From assembly GCF_039555335.1 (NCBI RefSeq), contig NC_092642.1, forward strand, positions 58,135,776 through 58,199,775: a stretch of 64,000 bases of DNA, written 5' to 3'. This document shows, piece by piece, positions 32,713 through 45,616 of the stretch. The notes beneath the pieces were generated by a model that was given only the letters and a program-made list of their open reading frames with translations, was not told where the DNA came from and did not search any database. The position numbers were made by a program, and so were the translations under genes. The stretch comes from Amphiura filiformis. Lineage: Eukaryota; Echinodermata; Ophiuroidea; Amphilepidida; Amphiuridae. Position 1 is the stretch's first letter, and every line of letters starts with the position of its first letter.

Positions 32713-33329
32713 CTTTAAAAAGGAACAGGGCGAATCAAGAGGAAGTGCCATGATAAAGGTGTAGTTATTTTATTCGAATTGTTTTTAGAATTATTCATAA
32801 TAATCACTTGGTGTTTGTCAAATGACAAGTAGGGCATGTAGTAAAAATACACTGGATAATTCTTGATAGGCAATTGTTGGCTAAAGGTTGGTTAAAAGAA
32901 ACACAAATAATTACTACAGACACATGCAATGTAGTTTTGTAATTTTAATAATAAAACTCTCGTAACAAATTAATGAAGTGATGTATTTAAAATCAACTTT
33001 GCAGAACTTCCAAAGATTTTTAATATGAATGAACGAAGTTAAAAGAGAAGAGAAAAGTTGTCCTATTACATAGTCTTATCCATTTGTAGGAGCAAAAATT
33101 GGATTAGTCATTTCAAGTATGCATGAGAACGTGTCACCGAGGTGTACAGTGTTACAACTTCCATAAAGAACAAATTAAACACCAAGATATCAGTAGCTAA
33201 GTGTGTCAAGAAAATAAATACACGTAAAACATGTAAAAAGTGTAATTTTACTCCCCTATATTTTTTCAGTGTGTCTTTGAAAATATGGTTTTACTTCACT
33301 ATAACCCAAAAATCTCACATCGAAGCCTA
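32713..33329. other. Unassigned AT-rich sequence
   Basis: Nothing recognised beyond possible alternative poly(A) signals (for example AATAAAA near 32949). Confidence 0.35.
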
Positions 33330-33614
33330 TTACCTTATTACCTTAGGGAGCACGGTGGACTCATAATCGGAAGGTTGCGGGTTCGAAATAATACGTATAG
33401 AAATCTTAAGTACCAACCGAGATATTTCTTTGGTGGTGAAACATTATTTAACCAAACAATATTTACTACACAAAAAAACATGGATGGTAGGCAGCAGCAC
33501 CGTGAACTTTTACCCGATTTTTTACCCGGCCTACATTTATGTTACGCCTCGGCCCAAAGATTTGTTGTAGGCCTAGTTGTTTATTCTTCTAATTCCAATG
33601 ATAGGCAAAAAGGC
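33330..33614 (+). mobile_element. tRNA-Met-derived SINE-like unit, copy 1
   Basis: 285 bp, starting TTACCTTATTACCTTAGGG. The head reads GGTGGACTCATAATCGGAAG then GTTGCGGGTTCGAA, close to the anticodon arm (CATAATC) and T-arm of elongator tRNA-Met, giving A- and B-box-like promoter words. The body is unique to this family. The copy at 50697-50981 is the same length and almost identical. Five acceptor-stem bases do not pair, so it is not a tRNA gene. Confidence 0.65.
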
Positions 33615-33789
33615 GTAACTTTTATTAACAAGAGCACCAATGGCGCTGTGGCTCTTTGCTTTTTGGGGACAGTGAAAGTAATTTTTCTTGGGAGTCAAAT
33701 GCGCAACAGGTGACATCATTTGATTATGTGACAGGTCACATGTTGGTTGGTACATGTAGCTATCTCATTTGCAGAGCATACATTAATCA

Positions 33790-35585
33790 ATTTAGGACAA
33801 ATTTGAACTCAGATGACCCCTGGGTGACCTCGGATGACTCCGAAATTCCCTTCCAAAAATTTGACTCCAAAGTTGACTGTACTTACCAAGTTTCATGCCC
33901 ATACAAGTTTTTAGTAATTTGACCTCATATGACCCCTGGGTGACCTCAGATAACCCTGAAATGACCTTCCAAAAACTTGACTCTAAATGTTGACTGTACC
34001 CACCAAGTTCCATGCCCATACGACAGTTTTAGTAATTTGACCTCAGTGACCCCTGGGTGACCTGAAATGACCTCAAAATGACCTTCCAAAAACCTGACTC
34101 TAAATGTTGACTGTACCCACCAAGTTCCATGCCCATACGAGTTTTAGTAATTTGACCTCAGATGACCCCTGGGTGACCTGAAATGACCTTCCAAAAACAT
34201 GTTGACTGTACCCACCAAGTTTTATGCCCATGTGACAGTTTCTAGTAATTTGACCTCAGATGACCCCTAGGTGACCTCGGATGACCCCAAAATGACCTTC
34301 CAAAAATTTGACCGCAGATGATCCCTGAGTGACCTCGGATGGCTCGAAAGGACCTTCCAAAATTTGACTATAATTGTTGACTGTACCCACCAAGTTTCAT
34401 GCCAAAGCGACAGTTTTTAGTAATTTGACCTCAGATGACCCTGGGTGACTTTGGATGACCCTGAAATGACCTTCCAAAAACTTGACTTTAAATGTTGACT
34501 GTACCCACCAAGTTCCATGCCCATATGATAGTTTTTAGTAATTTGACCTCAGATGACCTCTGGGTGACCTCAGATAACAATGAAATGACTTTCCAAAAAC
34601 TTAAATCTAAATGTTGACTGTACCCACGTAGTTCCATGCCCATATGACAGTGTTTAGTAATTTGACCTCAGATGACCCCTGGGTGACCTTAAATGACCCT
34701 GAAATGACCTTCCAAAAACCCGACTCTAAATGTTGACTGTACCCAGCAAGTTTTTTGCTCATGCAACTGTTTTTATTAATTTTACCTCAGATGACCCCTA
34801 GGTGACCTCGAATGACCCCAAAATGACCTTCCAAAAATTTGACCTCAGATGATCCCTGGGTGACCTCGGATGGCCCCAAAGGACCTTCCAAAAATTTGAC
34901 CATAAATGTTGACTGTACCCACCAAGATTCATGCCAATGCGACAGTTTTTAGTAATTTGATCTCAGATGACCCCTGGGTGACCTGATGACCCTGAAATGC
35001 ATTTCCAAAAATTTGACTCCAAATGTTGACTGTACTCGCAAAGTTTCATGCCCATACGAGTTTTTAGTAATTTGACCTCAGATGACCCCTAGATGACCTC
35101 AGATGGCCCCAAAGGACCTTCCAAAAATTTGACCATAAATGTTGACTGTACCCACCAAGATTCATGCCAATGCGACAGTTTTAGTAATTTGATCTCAGAT
35201 GACCCTGGGTGACCTGATGACCCTGAAATGCATTTCCAAAAATTTGACTCCAAATGTTGACTGTACTCGCAAAGTTTCATGCCCATACGAGTTTTTAGTA
35301 ATTTGACCTCAGATGACCCCTAAATGACCTCAGATGACCCCGAAATGACCTTCCAATAATTTGACTCTAAATGTTGACTGTACCCACTAAGTTTCATGCC
35401 CATACGACAGTTTTTAGTCATTTGACCTCAGATGACCCTGGGTGACCTCGGATGACCCACAAAATGACCTTCCAAAATTTGACCTCACATGACCCGGGTG
35501 ACCTCGGAAGACCCTGAAATGACCACGTTTCATGCCCATACAACAGTTTTAGTAATTTTACCTCGGATGACAGATAAAACAAGGG
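33790..35585. repeat. ~118-bp minisatellite, about 15 units, rich in TGACCT
   Basis: Each unit follows the order TTTGACCTCAGATGACCCC, TGGGTGACCTCGGATGACCC, TGACCTTCCAAAA, TGTTGACTGTACCCACC and TTTCATGCCCATACGAC. Unit starts are spaced about 115-118 bp (for example 33921, 34039, 34154). Units differ by substitutions and small deletions. Two or three outlying units recur at 44436-44650. Short minus-strand frames through it have no conserved coding sense. Confidence 0.9.
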
Positions 35586-36050
35586 GTCATGACCCCTTAA
35601 CTTACTTAAAATATTTTAAAAAAACACCTTGGGGTCAATTTTTTTAAAAGGTCAGGTGAACAATTCTTATGACATTACTATGCTTATGCCCCCCAACCCA
35701 ACCCCTGGACCCCCTCAAGGTATTTCATTTGGATTTTTCATAATTTTTTTATTTCATCTATTTCAATCAAATTCATTTCAATCAAATTTATTTGTTTCAC
35801 TTTTATTTTGTGTTTATTATTTCATCACATTAATTTTGCATTTTCTTATTTTATTTATTGTGTTTTTATTTTCATAAGTAGGCCTAAAGATCACTATTTA
35901 AATATTATTTTATTCTATTTATTTACTTCAGCGCTCCCAATAGCATTATGAATATTTATTAATAGCATAATGAACCAATCACAGCCAGTTGAGCTTGTCA
36001 TACAGGCTTGATATAGCAAGTACGTAAAATTTTCCACATGGTGAAATATA
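35586..36050. other. Unassigned T-rich sequence
   Basis: Begins with the small palindrome GGGGTCATGACCCC (35583-35597). It continues as a T-rich stretch (35720-35880) whose open frame is a hydrophobic artefact of composition. Confidence 0.4.
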
Positions 36051-36508
36051 TTCTTTTTTGACGTTCCTATTATGCTCAGATTCGACTATTTGAGACAACA
36101 AAATGTCCTTATTTTAACAGTTTTGTGTAAAATATACTCTATCCTATGTTCATACGAAACATGAAAAAGGTTGCTTTGGTGAAAGTTATGAAATTGATGG
36201 ATTTCCGGCGACCATTATTTTTGAAAGATCGGACCATTTATCATTTTTTGGCGACAATTTTGCTTTTGTCCACGTAAATTCTTTTTTGACGTTCCTATTA
36301 TGCTCAGATTCGACTATTTGAGACAACAAAATGTCCTTATTTTAACAGTTTTGTGTAAAATATACTCTATCCTATGTTCATACGAAACATGAAAAAGGTT
36401 GCTTTGGTGAAAGTTATGAAATTGATGGATTTCCGGCGACCATTATTTTTGAAAGATCGGACCATTTATCATTTTTTGGCGACAATTTTGCTTTCGTCCA
36501 CGTAAATT
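36051..36508 (+). repeat. Perfect or near-perfect tandem duplication, 228-bp period
   Basis: TTCTTTTTTGACGTTCCTAT starts at 36051 and 36279. The two units differ at about one visible position near the end (TTTTGTCC versus TTTCGTCC). Very recent duplication. Confidence 0.9.
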
Positions 36509-36509
36509 G

Positions 36510-39500
36510 CTATGTGATTTTCGTCAATTTACTCCAAGAAACTTGGTGCATTCCGCAAATTCAGCCATAAAGTCATCATTATTGATTCTTAATCTGCTGT
36601 AAAATCTAGCATATTTGTGAATATTGATGTAAACCAAGCTACGAATAACGATAGCTTCGACATGGTTTCATGTTTACACTTTTCTTTGATGTAGCCGGCC
36701 CTATTAAATTGTAATTTGTTTTCAATAATATAATTGAAGATTTCTCCACTTATCTTTTCCTTTATAAGGGTTCTTTCTCCTTTTTATTTGGTGAAAATTC
36801 AGTATTTTTCCCCGATGCTTTGGCTCAGGGCTCTCAGTCATAGATAGCGAGTTGCATTCACGCATTGCTTGGGGTTGGTATCTGGGTACCGGTAGGCCTA
36901 TGGAATGAATATTTGCTAGGTTGCGATGCATGTGCTCTACTGCAGCGCTAGCAGCGATGACCGGCCCGCCGGACATGTCCCTGGCAGGTACCTGGATTGC
37001 CGTGTGGTGTGGCAGGTATGCATTTTATTATATTCCAGTGATCGTCATCCGGGATCATCATCAAGATTTACAAGCAACTAGTGACATAGCTAGACCTCCT
37101 TCCACCTCGCCCTTGTGAAAATGTCAATGGTATCATTCGAACATTATTTTCTTCCTAATCATCTTGGTAAACTATTTTCATGATAATTATTTTATCAAAA
37201 GTAGCCATGCTGCACCAGCCGGCGTATTCAAAGTCCGAATGTAGAAAATCACGACCTTGACCTCATGCATAGAAAATAACCATGGATTCAAGGTTGCCAA
37301 ACCCGCAATTTTGTAGCCCATTGGGCGACTCGCGACTTTTCCCTGCCCCATATAAACCAATGGTAAAGAGAAAAATTGGGCGACATTTCGGTTATTTGAC
37401 CCGCCATTCAAGCTGAAATTTGTTGGCAACCCTGGTTATTTAGCATTAATTTAACTAAATTACTACGCCGCTGGTCTCTAAATATTTTGAAGTGTTGTCC
37501 CATGGTGACGAAACTCCCGATAACTCAATAAACAATCTGGACAAAGGAATCATCCAATCACGTTTCTAAAATTCATGATAAAGGTCACTTTCCCAAAGAA
37601 AAATAGTGCAATCCGTCAATTCCCGCCATGATCTCGCAACTTAAATTACTCAGACCAAAATAATCTCTAGCGCATACACTATGAAATCTTGACAATGAAA
37701 ATCACACTGAAAAGCCTACCTCAACGCTGAAATGCGTTTTCTCATAGAAGGTCTACGCTGAAAAAAATTATCAGCAAATTTTCAGTGTATTTTTCAACAA
37801 TCGGTGCTCTTGCTATAATGAGCAATGATTCTGGCTACTAATTTACATATCAATTGTGCCGATCGGCATCTATGGTAACCGTATGCAAATGATCATAAAC
37901 TACTACCATATACGGGAGTGTGATCCACGCTGAAAATGCGCTGAAATTCTTCCACAAGCGCAGTGCAATCATTATATTTATTTTGATCAGAATATGATTC
38001 AACATGTTTAAGTACCACTTGACACTTCGTATTATCCCAATTGAAGCTAATTGGTGTGCTATTTATAATGTACATAATCCGTGACCGTTATCCGTGACTG
38101 TTATCTGGGACCGTTATTTTGCCTAAAGTACTAGTTTGCTTTTATGTTTAAGTTTCCCTTGTTGGCGTCGGCACCTTGGCCTTTGTACTAGCTTTCAGTT
38201 TACGTTTATCCCTATAGGCCTAATTATAAATAGTGTTGGAAATCATTTTCAAATATAGGCCTAATGATTTTAGTAAGAAATATACTTGTTCGCCACGATG
38301 AGCCATTTATATAAGCCCCTGTTATTAAAAGTAAAACTATATTTTTACCCACCCTAGGCCTATAATTATTAGTTATTTGAACTTCGCCTATGGGGAAAAA
38401 AGAAAATGTTTCTTGGCTGTAATTTACGGTTTGTAAAATTATGTGGTTTTCATCTCAATACTAAAGTTTGCGTGTACCCAGGCATCGAGACTGGGATCGA
38501 GACATTCTCAACCAGGGACTCGTGGAAGCATCGACACTACCCAGTCCAGTGATATAGACGGAGGCCAGCCGCGAAACCCCGGCCAGCTGATGACCTGTAG
38601 CGAGCCTAGATAGCGGCCCGATGCTAGCAGGCCAGATAGCCAAATTCTTCAGCTCGTTAGATATATTTTCGCCCTGGGTTTTCGCCGTGTTGAATCTCCA
38701 CTCGTTGCACTCTAGGAATGCTAACATTAAATGAAAGTAGTGTCTTAAAAGGTCCTATGATGATTCGATCCTTGAACGTTGAACAAGTAATTTGTATTCG
38801 ATCGACACATCGTGTAGGTCTACCCGCTTTACAAATCAACAAGAAGTTCAACTTGAAACATCAAGGGAATCAAGTTGAAGGTAAATTTATTTTGATATTA
38901 TAGACGTACTTCATGTGCAAGAATTTATCACAAGACTTGTAATTTTATAGGCCTATCTTGCACATTTCTTACCTGATTTATATTGCGTGTATTGCTTTAA
39001 ATCATTTCAAGACATAATTTTTGTTCAGCAGTGTTTTCGTACTTTTTGCACATGTTCCCACTACATTTTTTTACAATCGTCCGATGACGGCATTTTTCTT
39101 GTCAGATACTTGTCATGCTTGTTCTCCATCTCATCATGACAACACATGCACATGGTATAGGGTCATTAATTTATCTTTTCCATTTTTCAAAGACCCTAGA
39201 GTGAATGTTGCATCGTATTTCCATTTTAAAACGTAGGCTAAGTCATCGTTTTATCTTTGGTATTAGGCTATATCCTGTCCAAAAAATGGACCCGTAAAGT
39301 CGACTGATGATGATGAAAGTCTATGGATCAGTGATCCTTTGCGCGATCCATCCATGGACATTGCCCTGCACTGCAGCTCGCCTGCCCGATGCCTACCATG
39401 AGCCAAAACATCATCTTTCTTGTTGCTATTAAACCTCACACGAAGCCTATCGGAGATATCAGTGAAAATCAGGGTGAAGGCAGGCTTTCGCCTTCGGGCT

Positions 39501-39800
39501 GGTGTTGTTCCAAAAAGTTCGCATCTCTAATATTCTGGCTGACCACACTAGAAAATTCAATTCAATGAACACAACCTTGACGACATAGATCCCGCCAGCG
39601 CTCAGCGCGGCGGGGCGGCGGGCCCGCCATGGAATCCCAGTTCCGGGCCCAGTTCACTATCTGATTCAGGTACAAAAATGGCTTGAAATTTTGAAATATA
39701 CCCCGGGAACGAGTACACCAGGCCTCGCTTGCAGTACATATTTAGTATTTAGCACCATGGCATGGCAACAGCTGATTTTCTCTGGAATATTGCCAACAAG
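36510..39800. other. Unassigned intergenic sequence
   Basis: No gene recognised over 3.3 kb. The stretch 37663-37710 (CTATGAAATCTTGACAATGA) is the inverse of text at about 49650-49695. A GC-rich patch lies at 39590-39650. Six of the overrepresented TAGGCCTA words fall here. Confidence 0.35.
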
Positions 39801-39812
39801 CCCATATCATCG

Positions 39813-39962
39813 GTACATTACCATATGTATCGAGTTGTAACCATGGTAACGCCGGGCGGTGGTCTTTGTGGTCGATGTCCATACCATTGGTACGTCTACG
39901 TGTACCATGCATGGAGTTGTAACCATGGTAACGCCGGGCGGTGATCTTTGTGGTCGATGTCT
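39813..39962 (+). repeat. Duplicated GGTAACGCCGGGCGGTG unit
   Basis: Two ~75-bp direct units (GAGTTGTAACCATGGTAACG..TTTGTGGTC), with a third at 41445-41495. Confidence 0.75.
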
Positions 39963-40044
39963 GGTATATCATGGGTTTACATTACAAACAACCCTGAACG
40001 TACAACCAATCACAGTGTGGAAAACGAGTTCATATCACTATTAT

Positions 40045-41830
40045 CAGGGGCTGTGCAATAGTTATGAGCCGCGGGGAGGGGGTGGGGGACAAAGAATTTT
40101 TCGGATTCACTTTACTTCCAAGAATTTTTTCCAACCCCATTAGAAATGTATGCCACCATAGGCGTAGATCCCGGGGTGGGGATATATCCTCCCAATATTT
40201 TGCCATGGGGATGGTCCATACATTCATCCTCCCAGAGGCGTCGCGTCAAAGGGCCGCGTGTCCCCCCCATTGATTGCAAAATTTAGAAAATCCCATAGGA
40301 AAATGCCCAAAAAGGGCTTGTGCCCCCCCATCAGATCCGATTGGTGCCAATTTTTGCGAAATTATTCCACTTTTGCAACATATTTTCACCAGTTTAGCTT
40401 TAATAAGGCACAATTTTTCATTTGTACCATAAACTTATTCTCTTGCCAAAAGGTGCTTGATTCACTATACTTTTTTCCAACCCCACCCCCCCATGTCAAA
40501 AATAAATCTATGCCACTGCATGTTATACCATGGAAGTACTAGCCTTTCCATGCTTTATACTGAATTCATACTCATTGCGCTCTAATTTGTCAAATTATTA
40601 TTGGAGTAGCTATTAATTACGGGGGGGGGAGGCAGGCGCGTTGTTTCCCAACAATAATGCTGGCCAATATTTTAAATATTAAAATATCTAGTTGTACTAC
40701 ACATTGGTGTGTAGCCAGTTTTTCAGAACGGACGCAGAGGCCCCCTCCGAGGGGGATGGCCTGAGACTTGCTATATTTTTTTGCCAACAGAACCCGATTT
40801 TGGGGGCCCAGAGCTCAAGAATCTAACAAAAAGGGAGGAGATTGGGGTACAGAGGAAACTTTTCCAACAATTTTTCACCGCACGCCTATGGGGCTGGCAT
40901 TTTCTTCGGAAGGAGGGGTCCAAATTTATAAAAAGTCAGCGCCAATAAAATTGCGACCCCCGATTTTGACAACTTAACTTCCCCCATTACCCCTTAACAT
41001 GCTTAAAACACACTATCTGTGGTCATCTTGTGACTCCCTATTCATTTTGGTCATCAAAAATTTTATGACCCCCCCCCCTTTTTTTCCAAAAGTTTATGAG
41101 CCCCAGTTTATTTGGGACCTACCCTCTTCCGAAGAAAATGCCAGCCCCCTTATATACCAATATCTGTTTCCCCTCCCTCTCGCTGCTCCCCCTCCCATAA
41201 TTCCCGACACCGTGCGGATAAACATTTTGATATTGAATTTTAAAAGTCAATATCAAAATTATGTTTACACCAGGTTTACACGCACACCTGTCTTGTCGCC
41301 GTTCCGTCTGATTACCATGGTTACATGCACATGGTCCCCCAACCGCTCTCCAATAATTATGATCATGATGATAGGTCATCAACGGGTCAAGTATGTTATT
41401 TACATCAGGGATGTGAGGCTACTCTCACATCCCTGGTACCATGCATCGAGTTGTAACTATGGTAACGCCGGGCGGTGGTCTTTGTGGTCAATGTGTACTG
41501 TGTACAGCCGTTGGGGAACAAGCTGTGGGAAGCAATTTTACATCAGGGACTGTGCAATAATTATGAGCCCGAGGGGGAGGGGGTAAGAATTTTTTGGCCA
41601 GCCGGAAGGAGGGGAAACCCAGGGGGAGGGGCGATATTTGGCAAGCCAAGGGGGGGGGGGGTTGGCAAGCCAGGGGGGGTGGCACACATTTGTGGGGCGC
41701 CTTTTCAATAAAATAAAAAATGCTCTAAAAACTGTTTTTTTTTGCAAATTGGGATCCCAACAATTTTGGCATGTAAGGAGGGGGCAAAGATTTGTTGGCA
41801 GGCGGTGGGGGCATTTTGGCACACCATTTG
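40045..41830. repeat. G-run/C-run rich repeat cluster with TGTGCAATAATTATGAGCC ends
   Basis: The motif GGGSCTGTGCAATARTTATGAGCC or its inverse occurs near 40050, 41548, 42446, 43202, 43932 and 29762, next to long G or C runs and 'TTTTGGCAGGCC' words. These look like ends of one MITE family, much rearranged. Long frames in this stretch follow the repeats. Confidence 0.5.
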
Positions 41831-42443
41831 AAAACTTTTAAACATTTTTATTTCATTAAAACCTGTTACTCGATTCATACTGCGCATTAATTTGGTCGTA
41901 TTGTTATTTAGGTATGAGATTTATGATATTAATGACGGGGGGGTGGGGGTGAGGCAGTCACGTTGTCACAGTTTCCCAACAATATTGCTGGCTAATAATA
42001 TGTAATGTCAAGTTAATTTGTCTACACAGTGGCGTAGCAAGGTTTTCAGGACAGAGGGGGGGGGCTCAACTTGTAATTTGGTGACAGAAGTTGTGAATTG
42101 TTGACCCGATTTTTGTTCCAGAGCGCTCAAGAATCTAACAAGTGAGGGGGTCGGTATACTTGTATATTGGTATACCAATATATCCCACTCCCCTCCCTCT
42201 CTCTCTGCCCACCCCCGTAATTCCTGATACCGCGGATAAACGTTTTTCGTGCTTTTAAAAAAAAATTAGTCTTGGATCAGTTTTGACACTATTACAAGGG
42301 CACTTCGTGATCCACAGCCTCATCCCCCCACTTTTCTCAAAAAGTTGACATTTTTATACCACTGGGGCTAAGGGCAGAGGGGAGGCCATTTTTGGCAGGC
42401 CGAGGGGGGGGGGGGTAATTTCAAAATTTTACCCCCCCCCCCC
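41831..42443. other. Repeat-derived sequence with C/G runs
   Basis: Diverged relative of 40560-41240 (TGCTGGC..AATATT, CAAGAATCTAAC and CCGCGGATAAACGTTTT are shared in order). No gene. Confidence 0.45.
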
Positions 42444-44330
42444 GTGCTCATAATTATTGCACAGGCCCTTATGACTTTGGGCTTCAACTTCGTCAATACT
42501 GCTGTTTTCTTTGTCTTTTTGCCAAGTTTCATTTCAAAAATACCAAATGACAATTATTTAAAGGACTTATCCTTCACTTTTAAGCAATAAACAAATTTGT
42601 TTATACACTTTCGCTGGGATCACTGAATGGGACTAAGTGATAGTAAACAATGGTAAGGCTGTCATCCCTTACATAACGACGCAATCATCCATCATAAAAA
42701 TTGAGCGTTTGCTGGGAATTTCCGTTCTTTTGAAGGAGCACCAGTGTGATACACTTTGAATGCGCGTCAGGTGGTTGTGGGCAATTGGTTTCACCATTCA
42801 CAATACACCAAATGACCCTAGTGATCGACCCTTGGCATAAAATTACATTAAAAAATATAGAAATATGTGGCATTTTCCAATATTACTGATTTTATTAAAA
42901 AATTGATTGATAATCTACATGTTAAATCATTGATCAACCTAAGTCTTAATGATCAAAACACTATAATTCTTTTTGCTTTTTTAAATTAATTTTTTGGCAG
43001 GCCGAAGGGGGGGGGGCAAGTAATTTTTGCACACATTTAGGGACCACCTTTCAAATAACACGCTCTAGAAAGGCTTAGGAAAACACTACATAAACGTTCA
43101 AATATGCAAAGAATTTTTGACCGGCAGGGGGAAGCCATTTTGGCAGGCCGAGAGAGAGGGGGGGAGGAAATAATTTGACAAATTTACCCCCCCCCCCCCG
43201 TGCTCATAATGATTGCACAGGCCCTTTGACTTTGGGCTTCAACTTCGTCAATACTGCTGTTTTCTTTGTTGTTGTTTTTTTGCCAAGTTTCATTTCAAAA
43301 ATACCAAATGACAATTTGAACTTATCCTTCACTTTTAAGCAATTTATAAACAATTTTAATTTGTTTACACTTTCGCTGAGATCACTGAATGGGACTAAGT
43401 GATAGTAAAGCTGTCATCCCTTACATAACGACGCAATCATCCATCATAAAAATTGAGCGTTTGCTGGGAATTTCCGTTCTTTTGAAGGAGCACCAGTGTG
43501 ATACACTTTGAATGCGCGTCAGGTGGTTGTGGGCAATTGGTTTCACCATTCACAATACACCAAATGACCCTAGTGATCGACCCTTGGCATAAAATTACAT
43601 TAAAAAATATAGAAATATGTGGCATTTTCCAATATTACTGATTTTATTAAAAAATTGATTGATAATCTACATGTTAGATCATTGATCAACCTAAGTCTTA
43701 ATGATCAAAACACTATAATTCTTTTTGCTTTTTAAATTAATTTTTTGGCAGGCCGAAGGGGGGTAAGTAATTTTTGAAAACATTTAGGGACCACCTTTCA
43801 AATAACACGCTCTAGAAAGGCTTAGGAAAACACTACATAAACGTTCAAATATGCAAAGAATTTTTTGACAGGCAGGGGGGCCATTTTGGCAGAGAGGGGG
43901 GGGAAATAATTTGACAAATTTACCCCCCCGTGCTCATAATTATTGCACAGGCCCTTTGACTTCGGCTTCAACTTCGTCAATACTGCTGTTTTCTTTGGGT
44001 TTTTTTGCTAAGTTTCATTTCAAAAATACCAAATGACAATTTGAACTTATCCTTCACTTTTAAGCAATTTATAAACAATTTTAATTTGTTTACACTTTCG
44101 CTGGGATCACTGAATGGGACTAAGTGATAGTAAAGCTGTCATCCTTACATAATGATGCAATCATCCATCATAAAAATTGGGCGTTTGCCGGGAATTTCTG
44201 TTCTTTTGAAGGAGCACCAGTGTGATACATTTTGAATGCGCGCCAGATAGTGACCCTTAGCATAAAATTGCATTAAAAATATAGAAATATATGTGGCTTT
44301 TTTTCAATATTATTGTTTTTATTGGCTTCA
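42444..44330 (+). repeat. Three tandem units of ~0.73-0.76 kb
   Basis: Units start at GTGCTCATAATKATTGCACA near 42444, 43200 and 43930. Units 1 and 2 are almost identical; unit 3 is shorter and more diverged. A 62-codon minus-strand frame (42685-42873 and 43437-43625, starting MPHISIFFN) is identical in units 1 and 2 because the DNA is. There is no sign that it is a gene. Confidence 0.85.
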
Positions 44331-44435
44331 CAATACACTAAAAGACCCCATTATAAAATTACATGAAATAATGAATGAAATACTAGGCGGTTACCTATTA
44401 TTTGGCGGTTCTCGGCTGTCGTGATGGATGGTGAG

Positions 44436-44650
44436 TATTGGTGACTGTACCCATCACCAAGTTACATGCCCATATGACAGTTTTTACAAATTTGACCTGT
44501 TGACCCACGGTGACCCCAAAATGACCTTCCAAAATTTGGCTCTAAATGTTGACTGTACCACGAAGTGTCATGCCCATCAGGCAGTTTTTTTACTAATTTG
44601 ACCTCAGATGACCCCTGGATGACCTCGGGTGACCTTGACCCTCTAACCAC
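44436..44650. repeat. Outlying units of the 118-bp TGACCT minisatellite
   Basis: Same words as 33790-35585 (TGACTGTACC, ATGCCCATATGACAG, ACCTCAGATGACCCCTGG), about two units, separated from the main array by 9 kb. Confidence 0.85.
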
Positions 44651-45610
44651 ACACACCAAGTTTGAGGAACATGGGCATGCGCATGGGGGAAAATTTCCCC
44701 AATCAGAACTCTTGACCCTTCTGTAGTAAAAATCCAAAACTACGAAGAAAAGTTCCACTGTGGAAATGTTGAATACCCCCTGCTGAGCCTGAAATTCACT
44801 TGTCAGTGCCCCCCTCCCCCGAAAATCACCATAAGCAATATACATCATCAATTGTGTTGTTGCTTGTTTGTCATTCTTATACCATTTTGGTACATCCCCA
44901 CTTGGTATTTTACTCCTATCAAACATTCATAAACATTAAGATTCTGACTACACCCACATGTGTTTAGGAGCCGTTTCGTCTGGTCCCCCAAGCCCCCAAC
45001 CACATCAACGGTGAAGTATGCCCAGGCCTCTTCTCTTTCTCTATCTGTCTGTCTCTCTCACTCACCCCCACCCTCCCTCCCTCACTGCATGCTGCATGGA
45101 AGCCGGGCATGGAAGTAAGTATTAGTGAACAAAATTAAATGACTTGGAGGGTTTCCTGCAGATCTGTTTGCTTGATTAAAATTATAAAGCTCTTTCATTT
45201 TATGAACCGTCAAAATATAAATCGTGTTTCATTGATTTTTTTTAAATTGAAAATATTGTTATGGAAATCAACAAAATCACCCAAGTTCGTCAAATAAACA
45301 TGCACATTTTAATATTTTACAACTTGTCTAGAATAGATCAGCAGTGGACTTTTTTTTCTCTTTTTCCACAGCTGGGAGTGGACTTTCTAATAGTACATGT
45401 ATTTGACGTCTTTGGTGGTATTATTATTGTTTACATCAGTCATGTACTAGTATCATACCACGTGTATGCGATGCGCGCATGCACCACATCACATTCAGAG
45501 TAAACTCATGAACGGTAAACTCCATACCACGTGGTACGGTTGTTGTGGTTGGCCATTGAATATTGAATTTTGTTCCGGGATTATAAATCAAATTTGGACA
45601 AAATACAGAC
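44651..45610. other. Unassigned sequence
   Basis: Includes a CT-rich stretch (45030-45085). No gene recognised. Confidence 0.35.
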
Positions 45611-45616
45611 AAATAA

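Noticed and set aside
33350-33395. Elongator tRNA-Met gene
   Set aside because: Anticodon-arm and T-loop words match, but the D-arm and acceptor stem do not, and the 285-bp unit is repeated elsewhere.
33790-35585. Minus-strand open frames through the 118-bp array (for example 33792-34019 and 35089-35286)
   Set aside because: They repeat the satellite unit in one frame with no conserved length, and nearby units break the frame; this is repeat-driven, not a gene.
35629-35877. Hydrophobic 82-codon frame resembling a membrane protein
   Set aside because: Phe/Leu/Ile-rich only because the DNA is a T-rich stretch; no start context or homology.
40999-41586. 195-codon open frame
   Set aside because: It crosses C-run/G-run repeats and the duplicated GGTAACGCCGGG unit, and shows no recognisable domain.
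42685-43625. Two identical 62-codon frames
   Set aside because: Identity follows from the recent tandem duplication of the DNA, and the third unit does not keep the frame.
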